In this document: positions 8,171 to 16,617 of the stretch, one piece after another | How positions within the stretch are numbered: position 1 is the first letter of the stretch | Layout of the letters: every line of letters starts with the position of its first letter | Assembly (NCBI RefSeq): GCF_947499295.1 | Contig: NZ_CANMNP010000014.1 | Coordinates: forward strand, 62,001 to 126,000 | Origin: an uncultured Roseibium sp. | GTDB taxonomy: Bacteria; Pseudomonadota; Alphaproteobacteria; Rhizobiales; Stappiaceae | Direction of reading: 5' to 3' | DNA length: 64,000 nt | Position numbers and translations under genes: made by a program | Notes under the pieces: model-generated | The model's database searches: none | Seen by the model: the letters and a program-made list of their open reading frames with translations, nothing else | What the model was told of the DNA's origin: nothing

Positions 8171-9163
8171 ATGAAACTCTTCAAGTCACTACTGGCTGCA
8201 ACAGCGGTTGCTGCCGTTTGCATCGCCGCTCCAGCGCAAGCCGAAGACAAGCGTATTGCGCTGGTTGTCAAGGCACTCGGGATCGGCTTCTTTGAAGCCG
8301 CCGCAAAAGGCGCGGAAGAAGCCGCCAAGGAACTGGGCGATGTGGAAATCATCTATACCGGCCCGACAGACACGACGGCGGAAGGTCAGATCGAAGTGAT
8401 CAATGCCTTGATCGCGCAGAAGGTTGATGCCATCGCGATTTCCGCAAACGACCAGGATGCTCTGGTTCCAGCGCTCAAAAAGGCAATGGACCGCGGCATT
8501 ACGGTGATTTCCTGGGATTCAGGCGTTGCTCCCGAAGGCCGTCAGTTGCATCTCAATCCGTCGTCAAATCCACTGATCGGTAACATGATCATCAAGCTGG
8601 CAGCTGATCATCTGCCTGACGGCGGCGATGTCGCGGTCCTTTCCGCATCTGCCACTGCGACGAACCAGAACATCTGGATCGAGGAGATGAACAAGGTCAA
8701 GGGCAACTACCCCGGCATCAATGTGGTCGCGACGGTTTATGGTGACGATCTGGCGGACAAGTCTTACCGCGAAGCCCAGGGCCTTATGCAGACTTATCCC
8801 GACCTCAAGGCGATCATCGCACCGACCTCTGTCGGTATCGTCGCCGCCGCCCAGGCCGTTTCGGACGCTGAAAAAGCCGGACAGATCAATGTCACCGGCC
8901 TCGGGTTACCCTCTGAGATGGCCGGGCATATCGAGTCAGGCGCATCCAAGTCATTCGCCATCTGGAACCCGATCGATCTCGGCTATTCAGCAACTATGCT
9001 GGCCTACAACCTTGCTACCGGCAAGGCTGAAGCTGCACCCGGCGCTGAAATTGAGATGGGCCGCATGGGCAAACTTGAGCTGAACGACAACAACGAAGGC
9101 GCAATGGCCGACCCGTTCGTTTACGACAGCTCCAACATCAACGACTTCAAAGATATTTTCTAA
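8171..9163 (+). CDS. rhaS: Rhamnose ABC transporter, periplasmic binding protein
   Basis: 330 residues beginning with a clear Sec signal peptide (lysines, hydrophobic core, cleavage near APAQAED at about 25). The mature part is a type I periplasmic binding protein of the RbsB/CUT2 group (GIGFFEAAAKGAEEAAKEL near the N-terminus, ISANDQDALVPALKKAMDRG). It delivers L-rhamnose to the RhaTPQ permease. The GGAGG ribosome site at 8161-8165 lies five bases before the ATG. A strong hairpin follows its stop before rhaT, which would favour more binding protein than permease. Confidence 0.92.
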   Translation: MKLFKSLLAATAVAAVCIAAPAQAEDKRIALVVKALGIGFFEAAAKGAEEAAKELGDVEIIYTGPTDTTAEGQIEVINALIAQKVDAIAISANDQDALVPALKKAMDRGITVISWDSGVAPEGRQLHLNPSSNPLIGNMIIKLAADHLPDGGDVAVLSASATATNQNIWIEEMNKVKGNYPGINVVATVYGDDLADKSYREAQGLMQTYPDLKAIIAPTSVGIVAAAQAVSDAEKAGQINVTGLGLPSEMAGHIESGASKSFAIWNPIDLGYSATMLAYNLATGKAEAAPGAEIEMGRMGKLELNDNNEGAMADPFVYDSSNINDFKDIF

Positions 9164-9198
9164 GCCCGCTGCTTAGATCCATCTTAGGATGTCTCAGG

Positions 9199-9217
9199 CC
9201 CGGTGCCTTGCACCGGG
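9199..9217 (+). terminator. Perfect 8-bp hairpin between rhaS and rhaT
   Basis: CCCGGTGC (9199-9206), a CTT loop and GCACCGGG (9210-9217) form a perfect GC-rich stem 35 bases after the rhaS stop. There is no run of T after it, so it is more likely an mRNA-stabilising or partial-termination element than a full terminator. Such elements often follow binding-protein genes in ABC operons. Confidence 0.55.
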
Positions 9218-9252
9218 TCTCATGAACCAACAAGAACAACTGGCTCCGGGAT

Positions 9253-10812
9253 ATGATTATGCTTGCGAACACGCAGGGCATTGAAGACGCACATCCTCAG
9301 TCCGCCAAGGGATCCAAACCGGCTTTGTCTCTGACGGGCATCTCAAAGTCCTTTCCCGGGGTCAAGGCACTGTCTGAGGTTGCCCTGGAGCTTTATCCTG
9401 GCGAAGTCACAGCACTTGTCGGCGAAAACGGGGCCGGCAAATCCACCATCGTCAAGATTTTGACCGGCATCTATCAACCCGATGAGGGTGAAATCGTCAT
9501 TGACGAAAACCGGGTCACTTTTCCGACTGCTCAAGATGCCGGAAAAGCCGGAGTGACCGCAATTCATCAGGAAACGGTTTTGTTTGACGACCTGTCGGTC
9601 GCGGAGAATATCTTCATAGGGCACGCTCCAAAGACCCGCCTCGGCTTGATCAACCGCGGCGAAATGCTCAACCAGGCACAAAACCTTCTGAACAGAATTG
9701 GCGCGTCGATCGATCCGCATGTCACATTGCGGGAACTCGGCATCGCCAACAAGCATCTGGTGGCAATCGCCCGCGCACTCTCGATAGATGCCAGTATCGT
9801 AATCATGGACGAGCCCACGGCATCTCTCTCGCACAAGGAAATCGAAGAGACTTACGAGCTCGTTGAACGGCTGAAAGCTGAAGGAAAAGCCATTCTCTTC
9901 ATCAGTCACAAGTTCGATGAAATCTTTCGGATCGCAGATCGTTACACAGTCTTCAGGGACGGACAGATGGTCGGTGCCGGGCGCATCAAGGATGTATCCG
10001 AGCGCGAACTGGTCAAACTCATGGTCGGACGGTCGGTCGATCAGGTGTTCCCGAAACGCGCACCAGAACTCGGCAAGGAAGTGCTCAAGGTGGTCGGATA
10101 TTCGCATCCGACCGAATTTGAGGATATTGGCTTTACCCTGCGATCCGGTGAAATTCTCGGATTCTATGGCCTTGTCGGCGCAGGCCGCAGTGAGTTCATG
10201 CAGGCCCTTTTCGGTGTGACCCGGCCCTCGAAGGGTGCCATTCGCATCGACGATCAAGTCGCTGTCATTCGAGATCCGAATGAAGCTATCGGTCATGGCA
10301 TCGTCTATGTCCCGGAAGATCGGGGCAAGCAGGGTGCGGTCAAGGGGTTGCCCATTTTCCAGAACATTTCCCTGCCGTCTCTCAAGGAGACTTCCAGAAA
10401 CGGTTTTCTGAGGCTGGTGGAGGAATTCAGGCTCGCACGCGATTACACCAAGCGCCTGGACTTGCGTGCCGCAGCACTCGACCAGGACATTGGAGAATTG
10501 TCAGGCGGCAATCAGCAGAAAGTTGTCATCGCCAAGTGGCTGGCAACGAAACCACGGGTCATCATCCTGGACGAACCAACAAAGGGCATAGACATCGGCT
10601 CCAAGGCTGCCGTTCACGAGTTCATGGCGGAACTGGCGGCAGAAGGCCTTGCGGTGATCATGGTGTCATCAGAGATTCCCGAAATCCTAGGGATGTCCGA
10701 TCGCGTGATCGTCATGAGGGAGGGCCGAATCGCAGCAGAGTTTGAAGGTCCGGACCTGACCCCGGAACATCTCGTGCGTGCAGCTGCCGGCATTGTGGAG
10801 GCGCGCCCATGA
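9253..10812 (+). CDS. rhaT: Rhamnose ABC transporter, tandem ATPase
   Basis: 519 residues with two ABC domains, as in RbsA-type sugar importers. The first has Walker A GENGAGKSTIV near residue 60 and Walker B IVIMDEPTASLS; its signature region reads LGIANKHLVAIARAL and departs from LSGGQ. The second has a degenerate Walker A (GLVGAGRSEFM), the signature LSGGNQQKVVIAKWL and Walker B VIILDEPTKGIDIG. It powers rhamnose uptake at the inner face of the membrane. The ATG at 9253 (a second in-frame ATG is at 9259) has only a weak ribosome site. The stop overlaps the rhaP start by four bases. Confidence 0.92.
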   Translation: MIMLANTQGIEDAHPQSAKGSKPALSLTGISKSFPGVKALSEVALELYPGEVTALVGENGAGKSTIVKILTGIYQPDEGEIVIDENRVTFPTAQDAGKAGVTAIHQETVLFDDLSVAENIFIGHAPKTRLGLINRGEMLNQAQNLLNRIGASIDPHVTLRELGIANKHLVAIARALSIDASIVIMDEPTASLSHKEIEETYELVERLKAEGKAILFISHKFDEIFRIADRYTVFRDGQMVGAGRIKDVSERELVKLMVGRSVDQVFPKRAPELGKEVLKVVGYSHPTEFEDIGFTLRSGEILGFYGLVGAGRSEFMQALFGVTRPSKGAIRIDDQVAVIRDPNEAIGHGIVYVPEDRGKQGAVKGLPIFQNISLPSLKETSRNGFLRLVEEFRLARDYTKRLDLRAAALDQDIGELSGGNQQKVVIAKWLATKPRVIILDEPTKGIDIGSKAAVHEFMAELAAEGLAVIMVSSEIPEILGMSDRVIVMREGRIAAEFEGPDLTPEHLVRAAAGIVEARP

Positions 10813-11792
10813 TCCACTCTCTGATCAAGTCCCGCGAAACGGTTTTGGCGATGGCCATCCTTGTCCTTGTCGGCGCCATCGCCTCGCGTTTCCCGGCTTT
10901 TGTCGCTCCCGCAAATCTTGTCAATGTTTTCAACGACACGGCTCCGCTGATCATTCTCGCGCTCGGTCAGATGGTTGTGATCCTCACCCGGTGTATCGAC
11001 CTGTCGGTTGCTGCCAATCTGGCCCTCACCGGGATGGTGGTCGCGATGCTCAACACCCTTCTGCCAGATCTCCCCGTCCCTTTGATCATGGTGATTGCCA
11101 TCGGACTGGGGTCCGTCATGGGTCTCTTCAATGGCCTCCTTGTGTGGAAACTCGACATACCGCCGATCGTTGTCACGCTCGGTACAATGACCATCTATCG
11201 CGGCATCATTTTTGTCATCTCCGGTGGCGAGTGGATCAACGCGCATGAAATGAGCGACGCCTTCAAGGCCTTTCCGCGGGATGTCGTCTTCGGCTTGCCC
11301 GTGCTCTCCTGGATCGCAATCCTGGTGTTGATCGGCTTCATCGTCCTGATCGGGCGCACAGCGCTCGGGCGGGCCTTCTTCGCTGTGGGCGGCAATCCAC
11401 ACGCTGCTGTTTATACCGGCATCAATGTGGGGCTGACCCAATGCGCAGCCTACATCATATCCGGTGCTCTGGCCGGTCTCACCGGCTACCTTTGGGTAGC
11501 CCGGTACGCGGTTGCCTATGTCGACATTGCGGGCGGATTCGAACTTGAAGTCGTGGCCGCCTGCGTCATCGGCGGGATTTCGATTGCGGGCGGTATAGGG
11601 TCGGTTGGCGGCGCGCTCCTGGGGGCACTTTTTCTCGGCATCGTCAAGAACGCCCTACCAGTCGTCAATATCTCACCGTTTTGGCAACTCGCCATTTCGG
11701 GCAGCGCCATCATCATCGCCGTTGCCTTCAACGCAACGTCCAACCGGACCAAAGGCCGGGTGATCCTGAAAAAAGCGGAACATGCAACATGA
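10809..11792 (+). CDS. rhaP: Rhamnose ABC transporter, permease 1
   Basis: 327 residues and about eight to nine hydrophobic segments, of the CUT2/BPD_transp_2 permease family. Family motifs include LALGQMVVILTRCIDLSV near residue 55 and the cytoplasmic-loop region ALGRAFFAVGGNPHAAVYTG. It pairs with RhaQ to form the membrane channel. It overlaps rhaT and rhaQ by ATGA at both ends, so translation is coupled through the operon. Confidence 0.92.
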   Translation: MIHSLIKSRETVLAMAILVLVGAIASRFPAFVAPANLVNVFNDTAPLIILALGQMVVILTRCIDLSVAANLALTGMVVAMLNTLLPDLPVPLIMVIAIGLGSVMGLFNGLLVWKLDIPPIVVTLGTMTIYRGIIFVISGGEWINAHEMSDAFKAFPRDVVFGLPVLSWIAILVLIGFIVLIGRTALGRAFFAVGGNPHAAVYTGINVGLTQCAAYIISGALAGLTGYLWVARYAVAYVDIAGGFELEVVAACVIGGISIAGGIGSVGGALLGALFLGIVKNALPVVNISPFWQLAISGSAIIIAVAFNATSNRTKGRVILKKAEHAT

Positions 11793-12802
11793 GCCTTGCG
11801 ACACACCAGGCCTCGACCGGACGGCAGATCCCGGATCGATTGAAGACCCCGTTGCGCAGGTTTCTGGCAAGCTGGGAGCTGCTGTTGCTTTGCGTTGCCG
11901 TGGCTGTTTTCATCCTGAACAGCTTCGCCTCTCCTTATTTCCTGGATCCGTGGAATCTTTCCGACGCGACCTACAATTTCACTGAAAAGGCGATGATCGC
12001 CTTCGCCATGGCGTTGCTGATCATCTCAGGAGAGATCGACCTCTCGGTCGCCTCGATCATCGCGCTAGCGTCAACGGCGATGGGGTTCGCTCTACAACTC
12101 GGTGCGGAAACCCCGCTTCTGATCCTAACAGGGCTTGGTGTCGGTCTCCTGTGCGGGGCTTTCAATGGCTTTCTCGTCACGGGCCTGGGTTTGCCCTCCA
12201 TAGTGGTCACAATCGGCACGATGAGCCTCTTTCGAGGCATTTCCTATATCGTCCTGGGAGACAAGGCCTACACCGGCTATCCTTCTGAATTCGGCTTTTT
12301 TGGTCAGGGTTATGTCTGGTGGGTCATTACCTTCGAGCTCGTCTTGTTTGCAGTTACAGCTGTCATTTTTGCCATACTCCTTCACAGAACCAATTTCGGA
12401 CGGGCGGTTTTCGCGATCGGCAACAATCCGGTTGGTGCGCTCTTTTCCGGTATTCGCGTAACCCGCGTAAAGTTTGCGCTGTTTTTGCTCACCGGCCTCA
12501 TGTCGGGCGTCGCAGCCATTTGCCTGACATCGCGCCTGGGTGCGACCCGGCCCTCGATCGCATTCGGCTGGGAACTTGAAGTGGTCACCATGGTCGTTCT
12601 TGGCGGTGTCAGCATCTTGGGCGGTTCAGGATCCATTCCAGGTGTCGCAATCGCTGCCTTCGTGATGGGAATGGTGACCTTCGGCTTTGGTCTCTTGAAC
12701 GTTCCGGGCATCGTGATGTCGATTTTCATCGGCCTTCTGCTGATTGCGGTCATCGCGTTGCCAAGAATAGTTCGCCAGATTCTCGCCAGACGGAAAGCCT
12801 GA
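11789..12802 (+). CDS. rhaQ: Rhamnose ABC transporter, permease 2
   Basis: 337 residues from the ATG at 11789, which overlaps the rhaP stop as ATGA; an upstream in-frame start at 11681 would overlap rhaP by over 100 bases and adds an unrelated hydrophilic stretch. Multiple membrane segments, the motif [19 protein letters not shown] near the first third and the loop [20 protein letters not shown] mark the CUT2 permease family. It is the partner of RhaP. Confidence 0.92.
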   Translation: MSLATHQASTGRQIPDRLKTPLRRFLASWELLLLCVAVAVFILNSFASPYFLDPWNLSDATYNFTEKAMIAFAMALLIISGEIDLSVASIIALASTAMGFALQLGAETPLLILTGLGVGLLCGAFNGFLVTGLGLPSIVVTIGTMSLFRGISYIVLGDKAYTGYPSEFGFFGQGYVWWVITFELVLFAVTAVIFAILLHRTNFGRAVFAIGNNPVGALFSGIRVTRVKFALFLLTGLMSGVAAICLTSRLGATRPSIAFGWELEVVTMVVLGGVSILGGSGSIPGVAIAAFVMGMVTFGFGLLNVPGIVMSIFIGLLLIAVIALPRIVRQILARRKA

Positions 12803-12806
12803 TCCC

Positions 12807-13121
12807 ATGGAAAAAGTCGCTTTCAAGATGATGCTCAATCCCGGTATGGAAGACGAATACAAAAAGCGGCATGACGAGATCTGGCCGGAGTTGGTCACCC
12901 TGTTGAAAGATGCCGGTATCCGGGACTATTCCATTCATCTGGACCCGGACACCAACATCCTCTTCGGGGTTTTGTGGCGCGAAGACAATCACACAATGGA
13001 CGCCCTGCCCGACCACCCGGTGATGCGGAAATGGTGGGCGCATATGGCTGACATCATGGCCAGCGAACCCGACAACAAACCTGTCGTGACAGACCTCACG
13101 CCCGTCTTTCACATGGAATGA
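12807..13121 (+). CDS. rhaU: L-rhamnose mutarotase
   Basis: 104 residues, the usual length of RhaM/RhaU proteins. It starts with [18 protein letters not shown] and contains [29 protein letters not shown] and [12 protein letters not shown], all family features with the conserved active-site histidine and tyrosine. It interconverts alpha and beta rhamnose to feed the isomerase. Four bases separate it from rhaQ and six from rhaK. Confidence 0.93.
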   Translation: MEKVAFKMMLNPGMEDEYKKRHDEIWPELVTLLKDAGIRDYSIHLDPDTNILFGVLWREDNHTMDALPDHPVMRKWWAHMADIMASEPDNKPVVTDLTPVFHME

Positions 13122-13127
13122 CGGCAA

Positions 13128-14513
13128 ATGGCCACCATCCACCATGTCGGCGTCATCGATATCGGCAAGACCAATGCAAAAGTTGCAGTTGTCGATCTCG
13201 AAAATCGCGCGGAAATCGGCGTTTTGACGCGGCCCAACAAGGTTCTCCCGGGGCCGCCCTATCCCCATTATGACATCGATGGGCATTGGGATTTTATCTG
13301 CAATGCGCTCAAGAAACTCAATCTCACCCACGGCATTGATGCCCTTTCGGTCACAGCGCATGGTGCAAGTGCGGTCCTACTCGACAAAAATGGTCAGCTG
13401 GCAGCTCCAGTGATTGACTACGAGTTTGACGGACCGGACGAGCTTGCGAGCGAATATGACGCCATCCGGCCTGCATTTACCGAAACCGGATCGCCACGTT
13501 TGCGCATGGGCCTGAATGTCGGCGCCCAGATTCATTGGCAACTGAGCAACGACTCGACACTGCACGACCGCATTGCCACAGTGCTGACCTATCCTCAGTA
13601 CTGGACCTACCGATTGACGGGAAAACTAGCCAATGAGGTAACGTCTCTTGGCTGTCATACCGACCTCTGGTGTCCGCAGGTGGCAGGATTTTCAAGCCTC
13701 GTCACCAAACTGGGCTTAAGCGCACGGATGGCTCCGGTCAAAAGGGCTGCGGATCTCATGGGGCCACTCTTGCCGGAGGTTGCACGAAAAATCGGAATGC
13801 CTGCCGATTTGGAAGTTGCCTGCGGTATTCACGATTCCAACGCCTCACTTTACCCATATCTACTGGAGCGGCACCCTCCATTTTCAGTCATTTCCACCGG
13901 CACCTGGGTCATCACGCTCGCCATCGGCGGTGTTGGCGTCACACTCGATCCAAATCGAGACACCTTGATTAACGTGAATGCACATGGTGACCCGGTCCCT
14001 TCGGCGCGGTTCATGGGAGGGAGAGAATTCGATCTCGTTATGGGCAAACGCAAAGCATTGTGTACAGCCCAGGACGTTGAGCATGTCCTCGCTCGGCCAA
14101 TCATGCTCTTTCCTGCCGTAGACCCGCGCTCAGGTCCCTTTCAGGGGAAAACACATTGTTGGAACACCGAGGAAACAAAACTCTCTGACGGAGAGCGCTA
14201 TGCCGCACTGTCTTTTTACCTCGCTTTGATGACGGCGGAATGCCTGAAAATGACAGGAGCCCGCGGTCCCAGCCTGGTCGAAGGCCCGTTTGCGCGCAAT
14301 TCGTTCTATCTGGACATGCTGGCGGCAGCGACGGGGCGTTTAGTGGAGACTTCATCAGGCTCCTCTACGGGAACAAGCATCGGCGCTGCACTTCTTCTGG
14401 ACAAAAAGGCCACCGCACAGGCTTCCAAGTCGGAGCGTTCACACAAGGAAGAAACATCCGATAGCCGTTTGTCTGACTACGCCGGTGAATGGAAAAGCGC
14501 AGTCCGAGGCTAA
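13128..14513 (+). CDS. rhaK: L-rhamnulose kinase, FGGY family
   Basis: 461 residues of the FGGY carbohydrate kinase family. The N-terminal phosphate-binding motif is GVIDIGKTNAKVAVVD. Later motifs are VTAHGASAVLLDKNGQ, ACGIHDSNAS and VISTGTWVITLA. It phosphorylates L-rhamnulose, and in Rhizobium RhaK is also needed for rhamnose uptake. It is the last gene of the rhaRSTPQUK series, six bases after rhaU. Confidence 0.92.
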   Translation: MATIHHVGVIDIGKTNAKVAVVDLENRAEIGVLTRPNKVLPGPPYPHYDIDGHWDFICNALKKLNLTHGIDALSVTAHGASAVLLDKNGQLAAPVIDYEFDGPDELASEYDAIRPAFTETGSPRLRMGLNVGAQIHWQLSNDSTLHDRIATVLTYPQYWTYRLTGKLANEVTSLGCHTDLWCPQVAGFSSLVTKLGLSARMAPVKRAADLMGPLLPEVARKIGMPADLEVACGIHDSNASLYPYLLERHPPFSVISTGTWVITLAIGGVGVTLDPNRDTLINVNAHGDPVPSARFMGGREFDLVMGKRKALCTAQDVEHVLARPIMLFPAVDPRSGPFQGKTHCWNTEETKLSDGERYAALSFYLALMTAECLKMTGARGPSLVEGPFARNSFYLDMLAAATGRLVETSSGSSTGTSIGAALLLDKKATAQASKSERSHKEETSDSRLSDYAGEWKSAVRG

Positions 14514-14565
14514 GTGGAGCGACCAAAAGCCGGTTTGGTGACTTACAATCCGCGAAGATCGACAT

Positions 14566-14579
14566 TCACAAATTTGTGA
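14566..14579. promoter_or_regulatory. 14-bp perfect palindrome upstream of the CHAP-like gene
   Basis: TCACAAATTTGTGA is a perfect palindrome in the 141-base gap between rhaK and the next gene. It lies about 75 bases before the start codon, a plausible place for an operator. No regulator can be assigned from the sequence. Confidence 0.35.
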
Positions 14580-14654
14580 CTCAGGGCACAGCAATCGGTT
14601 CGCACTTGCCGTAACGTGAGATCATCAGGGGTGCGAGCTTAAGGATTATTGAAA

Positions 14655-15143
14655 ATGCCCGACGTTACCGCTCAACAGGCCCAGCAACTTATCTCCTTCG
14701 CAACCCAGCGCCTTGGCCGGGTGGAAGGCAATGGTGAATGCTGGACACTCGTCAACAACGGTTACCAAAGCGTGGGCTTTATCAAGCCCTCAGGCACTTA
14801 TGTCTGGGGACGTGTCGTTCAACAGCTAAGCCAGGCTCAGCCTGGAGATGTCTTCCAGTTTACCCGATTTGAAGTCACGACAAGGGTCACGAACTCGGAC
14901 GGCAGCTGGTCTGAAACTGTCATGAGCCGGGGTGCTCCGAGACACACCGCCATCCTGGAGAGTATTGATGCCAATGGACTGGCCTCCTTCCTGGAAAGCA
15001 ACGTGACCGAAGATCAGGTCGTTGTTCGCAACAATTTTGGCACCAGGACTTACTCCTCTACCGACGACAATGGTGTCAGAACCTCTGTCACTGTCAGCGG
15101 AAGTTTCATCATCTATCGTCCGCAAGTCGCCGCCACACCCTGA
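14655..15143 (+). CDS. CHAP/papain-like putative cysteine hydrolase, unknown role
   Basis: 162 residues from the ATG at 14655, which has AAGGA nine bases upstream; a TTG at 14649 is possible but badly spaced. The N-terminal GNGECWTLVNNGYQSVG resembles the catalytic cysteine region of CHAP/NlpC-P60 proteins, PGDVFQF is the usual strand after it, and RHTAILESID would carry the histidine. No signal peptide is seen, so it may act in the cytoplasm or be exported by another route. The gene stands alone between the rha operon and a convergent L,D-transpeptidase-like gene. Function is not known; the fold assignment rests on spacing of C, PGD and H motifs. Confidence 0.5.
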   Translation: MPDVTAQQAQQLISFATQRLGRVEGNGECWTLVNNGYQSVGFIKPSGTYVWGRVVQQLSQAQPGDVFQFTRFEVTTRVTNSDGSWSETVMSRGAPRHTAILESIDANGLASFLESNVTEDQVVVRNNFGTRTYSSTDDNGVRTSVTVSGSFIIYRPQVAATP

Positions 15144-15156
15144 CGTTCGTGGCCTT

Positions 15157-15696
15157 TCAAGGGACGATCAGCATGTTCGTCCCCACACCAACAAGAGATA
15201 GCAGCAATCGCATATGTGCGGGCGCAACAGCGACACAGCCTTCCGTAGGACTATAGTCCGCGCGCGCAATATGGAAAAAGATGGCACTGCCGCGCCCCTT
15301 TACGGCGGGAGACATGTTGCAGTCCAGGACAACGACGACATTGTAAAGCCGGTCCTCGCGCCACATTTTTTCATGGCCGGCGTCAAACGGCAGGTCAACG
15401 GGCCTGTTGTAGCGTCTATGCGCCGGGTCATCGCACCAGCCGGAGGATGGCGACAAGGAATAGCACGGCAACTCTGTCGGTGGAGGTAAACCCCTGTCGG
15501 GACGATAGTAGACATGGAGCAGTTCGTACCGTCCCGCCGGCGTCGCGCCATCACCCTCTTTTTTCCGTGTCACAATGCCCGATCGGCCAAGCGCACACGG
15601 AACCGTGATCTGCCCAACACGCAAAATGCCCTTGGTTCGATCACGCGGGCACGCTCGAACTTCGAGCGTATCTGCCATTTTCCGGTGGGCTGTCAT
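15157..15696 (-). CDS. L,D-transpeptidase (YkuD) family protein
   Basis: 179 residues from the ATG at 15696; a longer frame to 15891 would overlap the divergent response-regulator start and adds residues that look non-coding, and an ATG at 15678 is also possible. The YkuD signature is at the C-terminus: FFHIARADYSPTEGCVAV, with catalytic cysteine, histidine and the S/TxGC loop. GVVTRKKEGDG-like substrate-loop residues (GIVTRKKEGDGATPAGRYEL) precede it. No signal peptide is evident with this start. Members cross-link or modify peptidoglycan or bind lipoprotein to it. It is divergent from an envelope-type response regulator, which may control it. Confidence 0.7.
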   Translation of the reverse strand: MTAHRKMADTLEVRACPRDRTKGILRVGQITVPCALGRSGIVTRKKEGDGATPAGRYELLHVYYRPDRGLPPPTELPCYSLSPSSGWCDDPAHRRYNRPVDLPFDAGHEKMWREDRLYNVVVVLDCNMSPAVKGRGSAIFFHIARADYSPTEGCVAVAPAHMRLLLSLVGVGTNMLIVP

Positions 15697-15890
15697 TTGA
15701 TTTCCGTTCCGTTTAGGCTGCAGGACAGAAGAACTTGATAAACCAGCCTTAAACCCCGCGTGAAGAAGAATTGACGACGCATGGCTTGTATGGCGAGAAT
15801 TTCCCACGCACATAGAGGCAGCAACACGCATGTGTAGTTTGCACAAATCAGCGTGATCAGTTTTGAAGATTTTTGGCGAGGACCTCGACA

Positions 15891-16574
15891 ATGACCGCCC
15901 GCACGATTTTGATAGTCGACGACGATAACGAACTCCGCGAAGCGCTGGTGGAACAGCTTTCCCTTTATGATGAGTTCGAGACCATCCAGGCGGATTCAGC
16001 CACGTCCGGTATCGGCCTTGCCAAGGATGAGCATGTTGATCTGCTTCTGATGGATGTCGGGCTCCCGGATATTGATGGCCGTGAAGCTGTTAAGCTATTG
16101 CGCAAAAACGGCTTCAAGGCGCCAATCATCATGCTTACGGGCCATGACGGGGACAGCGACACGATCCTTGGGCTGGAAGCCGGCGCAAATGACTATGTCA
16201 CCAAACCATTCAAATTCGCGGTGCTTCTGGCCCGTGTCCGCGCTCATCTGCGCCAGCACGAGCAGAGCGAAGATGCCACGTTCGCTATTGGCCGCTACTC
16301 GTTCCGCCCAGCTGCAAAAGTCATGCAGGATGATGCCGGCGGTAAAGTTCGGCTGACCGAGAAAGAAACCTCCATTCTCAAGTTTCTCTATCGCGCAGGT
16401 GAAAAGCCGGTGACCAGAGACGTGCTATTGCATGAAGTATGGGGTTACAATTCCGGCGTCACCACACACACGCTTGAGACCCATATTTACCGGCTGAGGC
16501 AGAAAATCGAGCGCGATCCGTCCAATGCCGAGCTTCTCGTGACAGAAGCCGGTGGATATAAGCTTGTGCCCTGA
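15891..16574 (+). CDS. OmpR-family response regulator (CenR/OtpR-like)
   Basis: 227 residues from the ATG at 15891 with a GCGAGGA ribosome site; the open frame begins six codons earlier at a TTG. The receiver domain (1-120) has the acidic pair DDD near residue 10, phospho-acceptor aspartate in LLLMDVGLPD, threonine in MLTGHDG and lysine in VTKPFK. The C-terminal winged helix contains LTEKETSILKFLYRAG and THTLETHIYRLRQKIE. No histidine kinase is adjacent. The next gene is a cyclic-nucleotide-binding protein, the arrangement of the essential envelope regulator OtpR/CenR in Brucella, so orthology is likely but was not tested by alignment. Confidence 0.8.
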   Translation: MTARTILIVDDDNELREALVEQLSLYDEFETIQADSATSGIGLAKDEHVDLLLMDVGLPDIDGREAVKLLRKNGFKAPIIMLTGHDGDSDTILGLEAGANDYVTKPFKFAVLLARVRAHLRQHEQSEDATFAIGRYSFRPAAKVMQDDAGGKVRLTEKETSILKFLYRAGEKPVTRDVLLHEVWGYNSGVTTHTLETHIYRLRQKIERDPSNAELLVTEAGGYKLVP

Positions 16575-16590
16575 GAGCTATTCGGCGTAA

Positions 16591-16617
16591 ATCTTGGGCA
16601 TGAGCCTTGCCCAAGAT
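16591..16617 (+). promoter_or_regulatory. Perfect 10-bp hairpin over the start codon of the cNMP-binding gene
   Basis: ATCTTGGGCA (16591-16600) and TGCCCAAGAT (16608-16617) pair perfectly around a 7-base loop. The A of the ATG at 16600 is the last base of the left arm. The hairpin would bury the translation start of the downstream gene and could make its translation depend on ribosomes arriving from the response-regulator gene or on another signal. It has no T run, so a simple terminator is less likely. Confidence 0.55.

Noticed and set aside
9343..10296. 317-codon open frame antisense to rhaT
   Set aside because: Covers Walker and signature regions of rhaT in reverse; no independent support.
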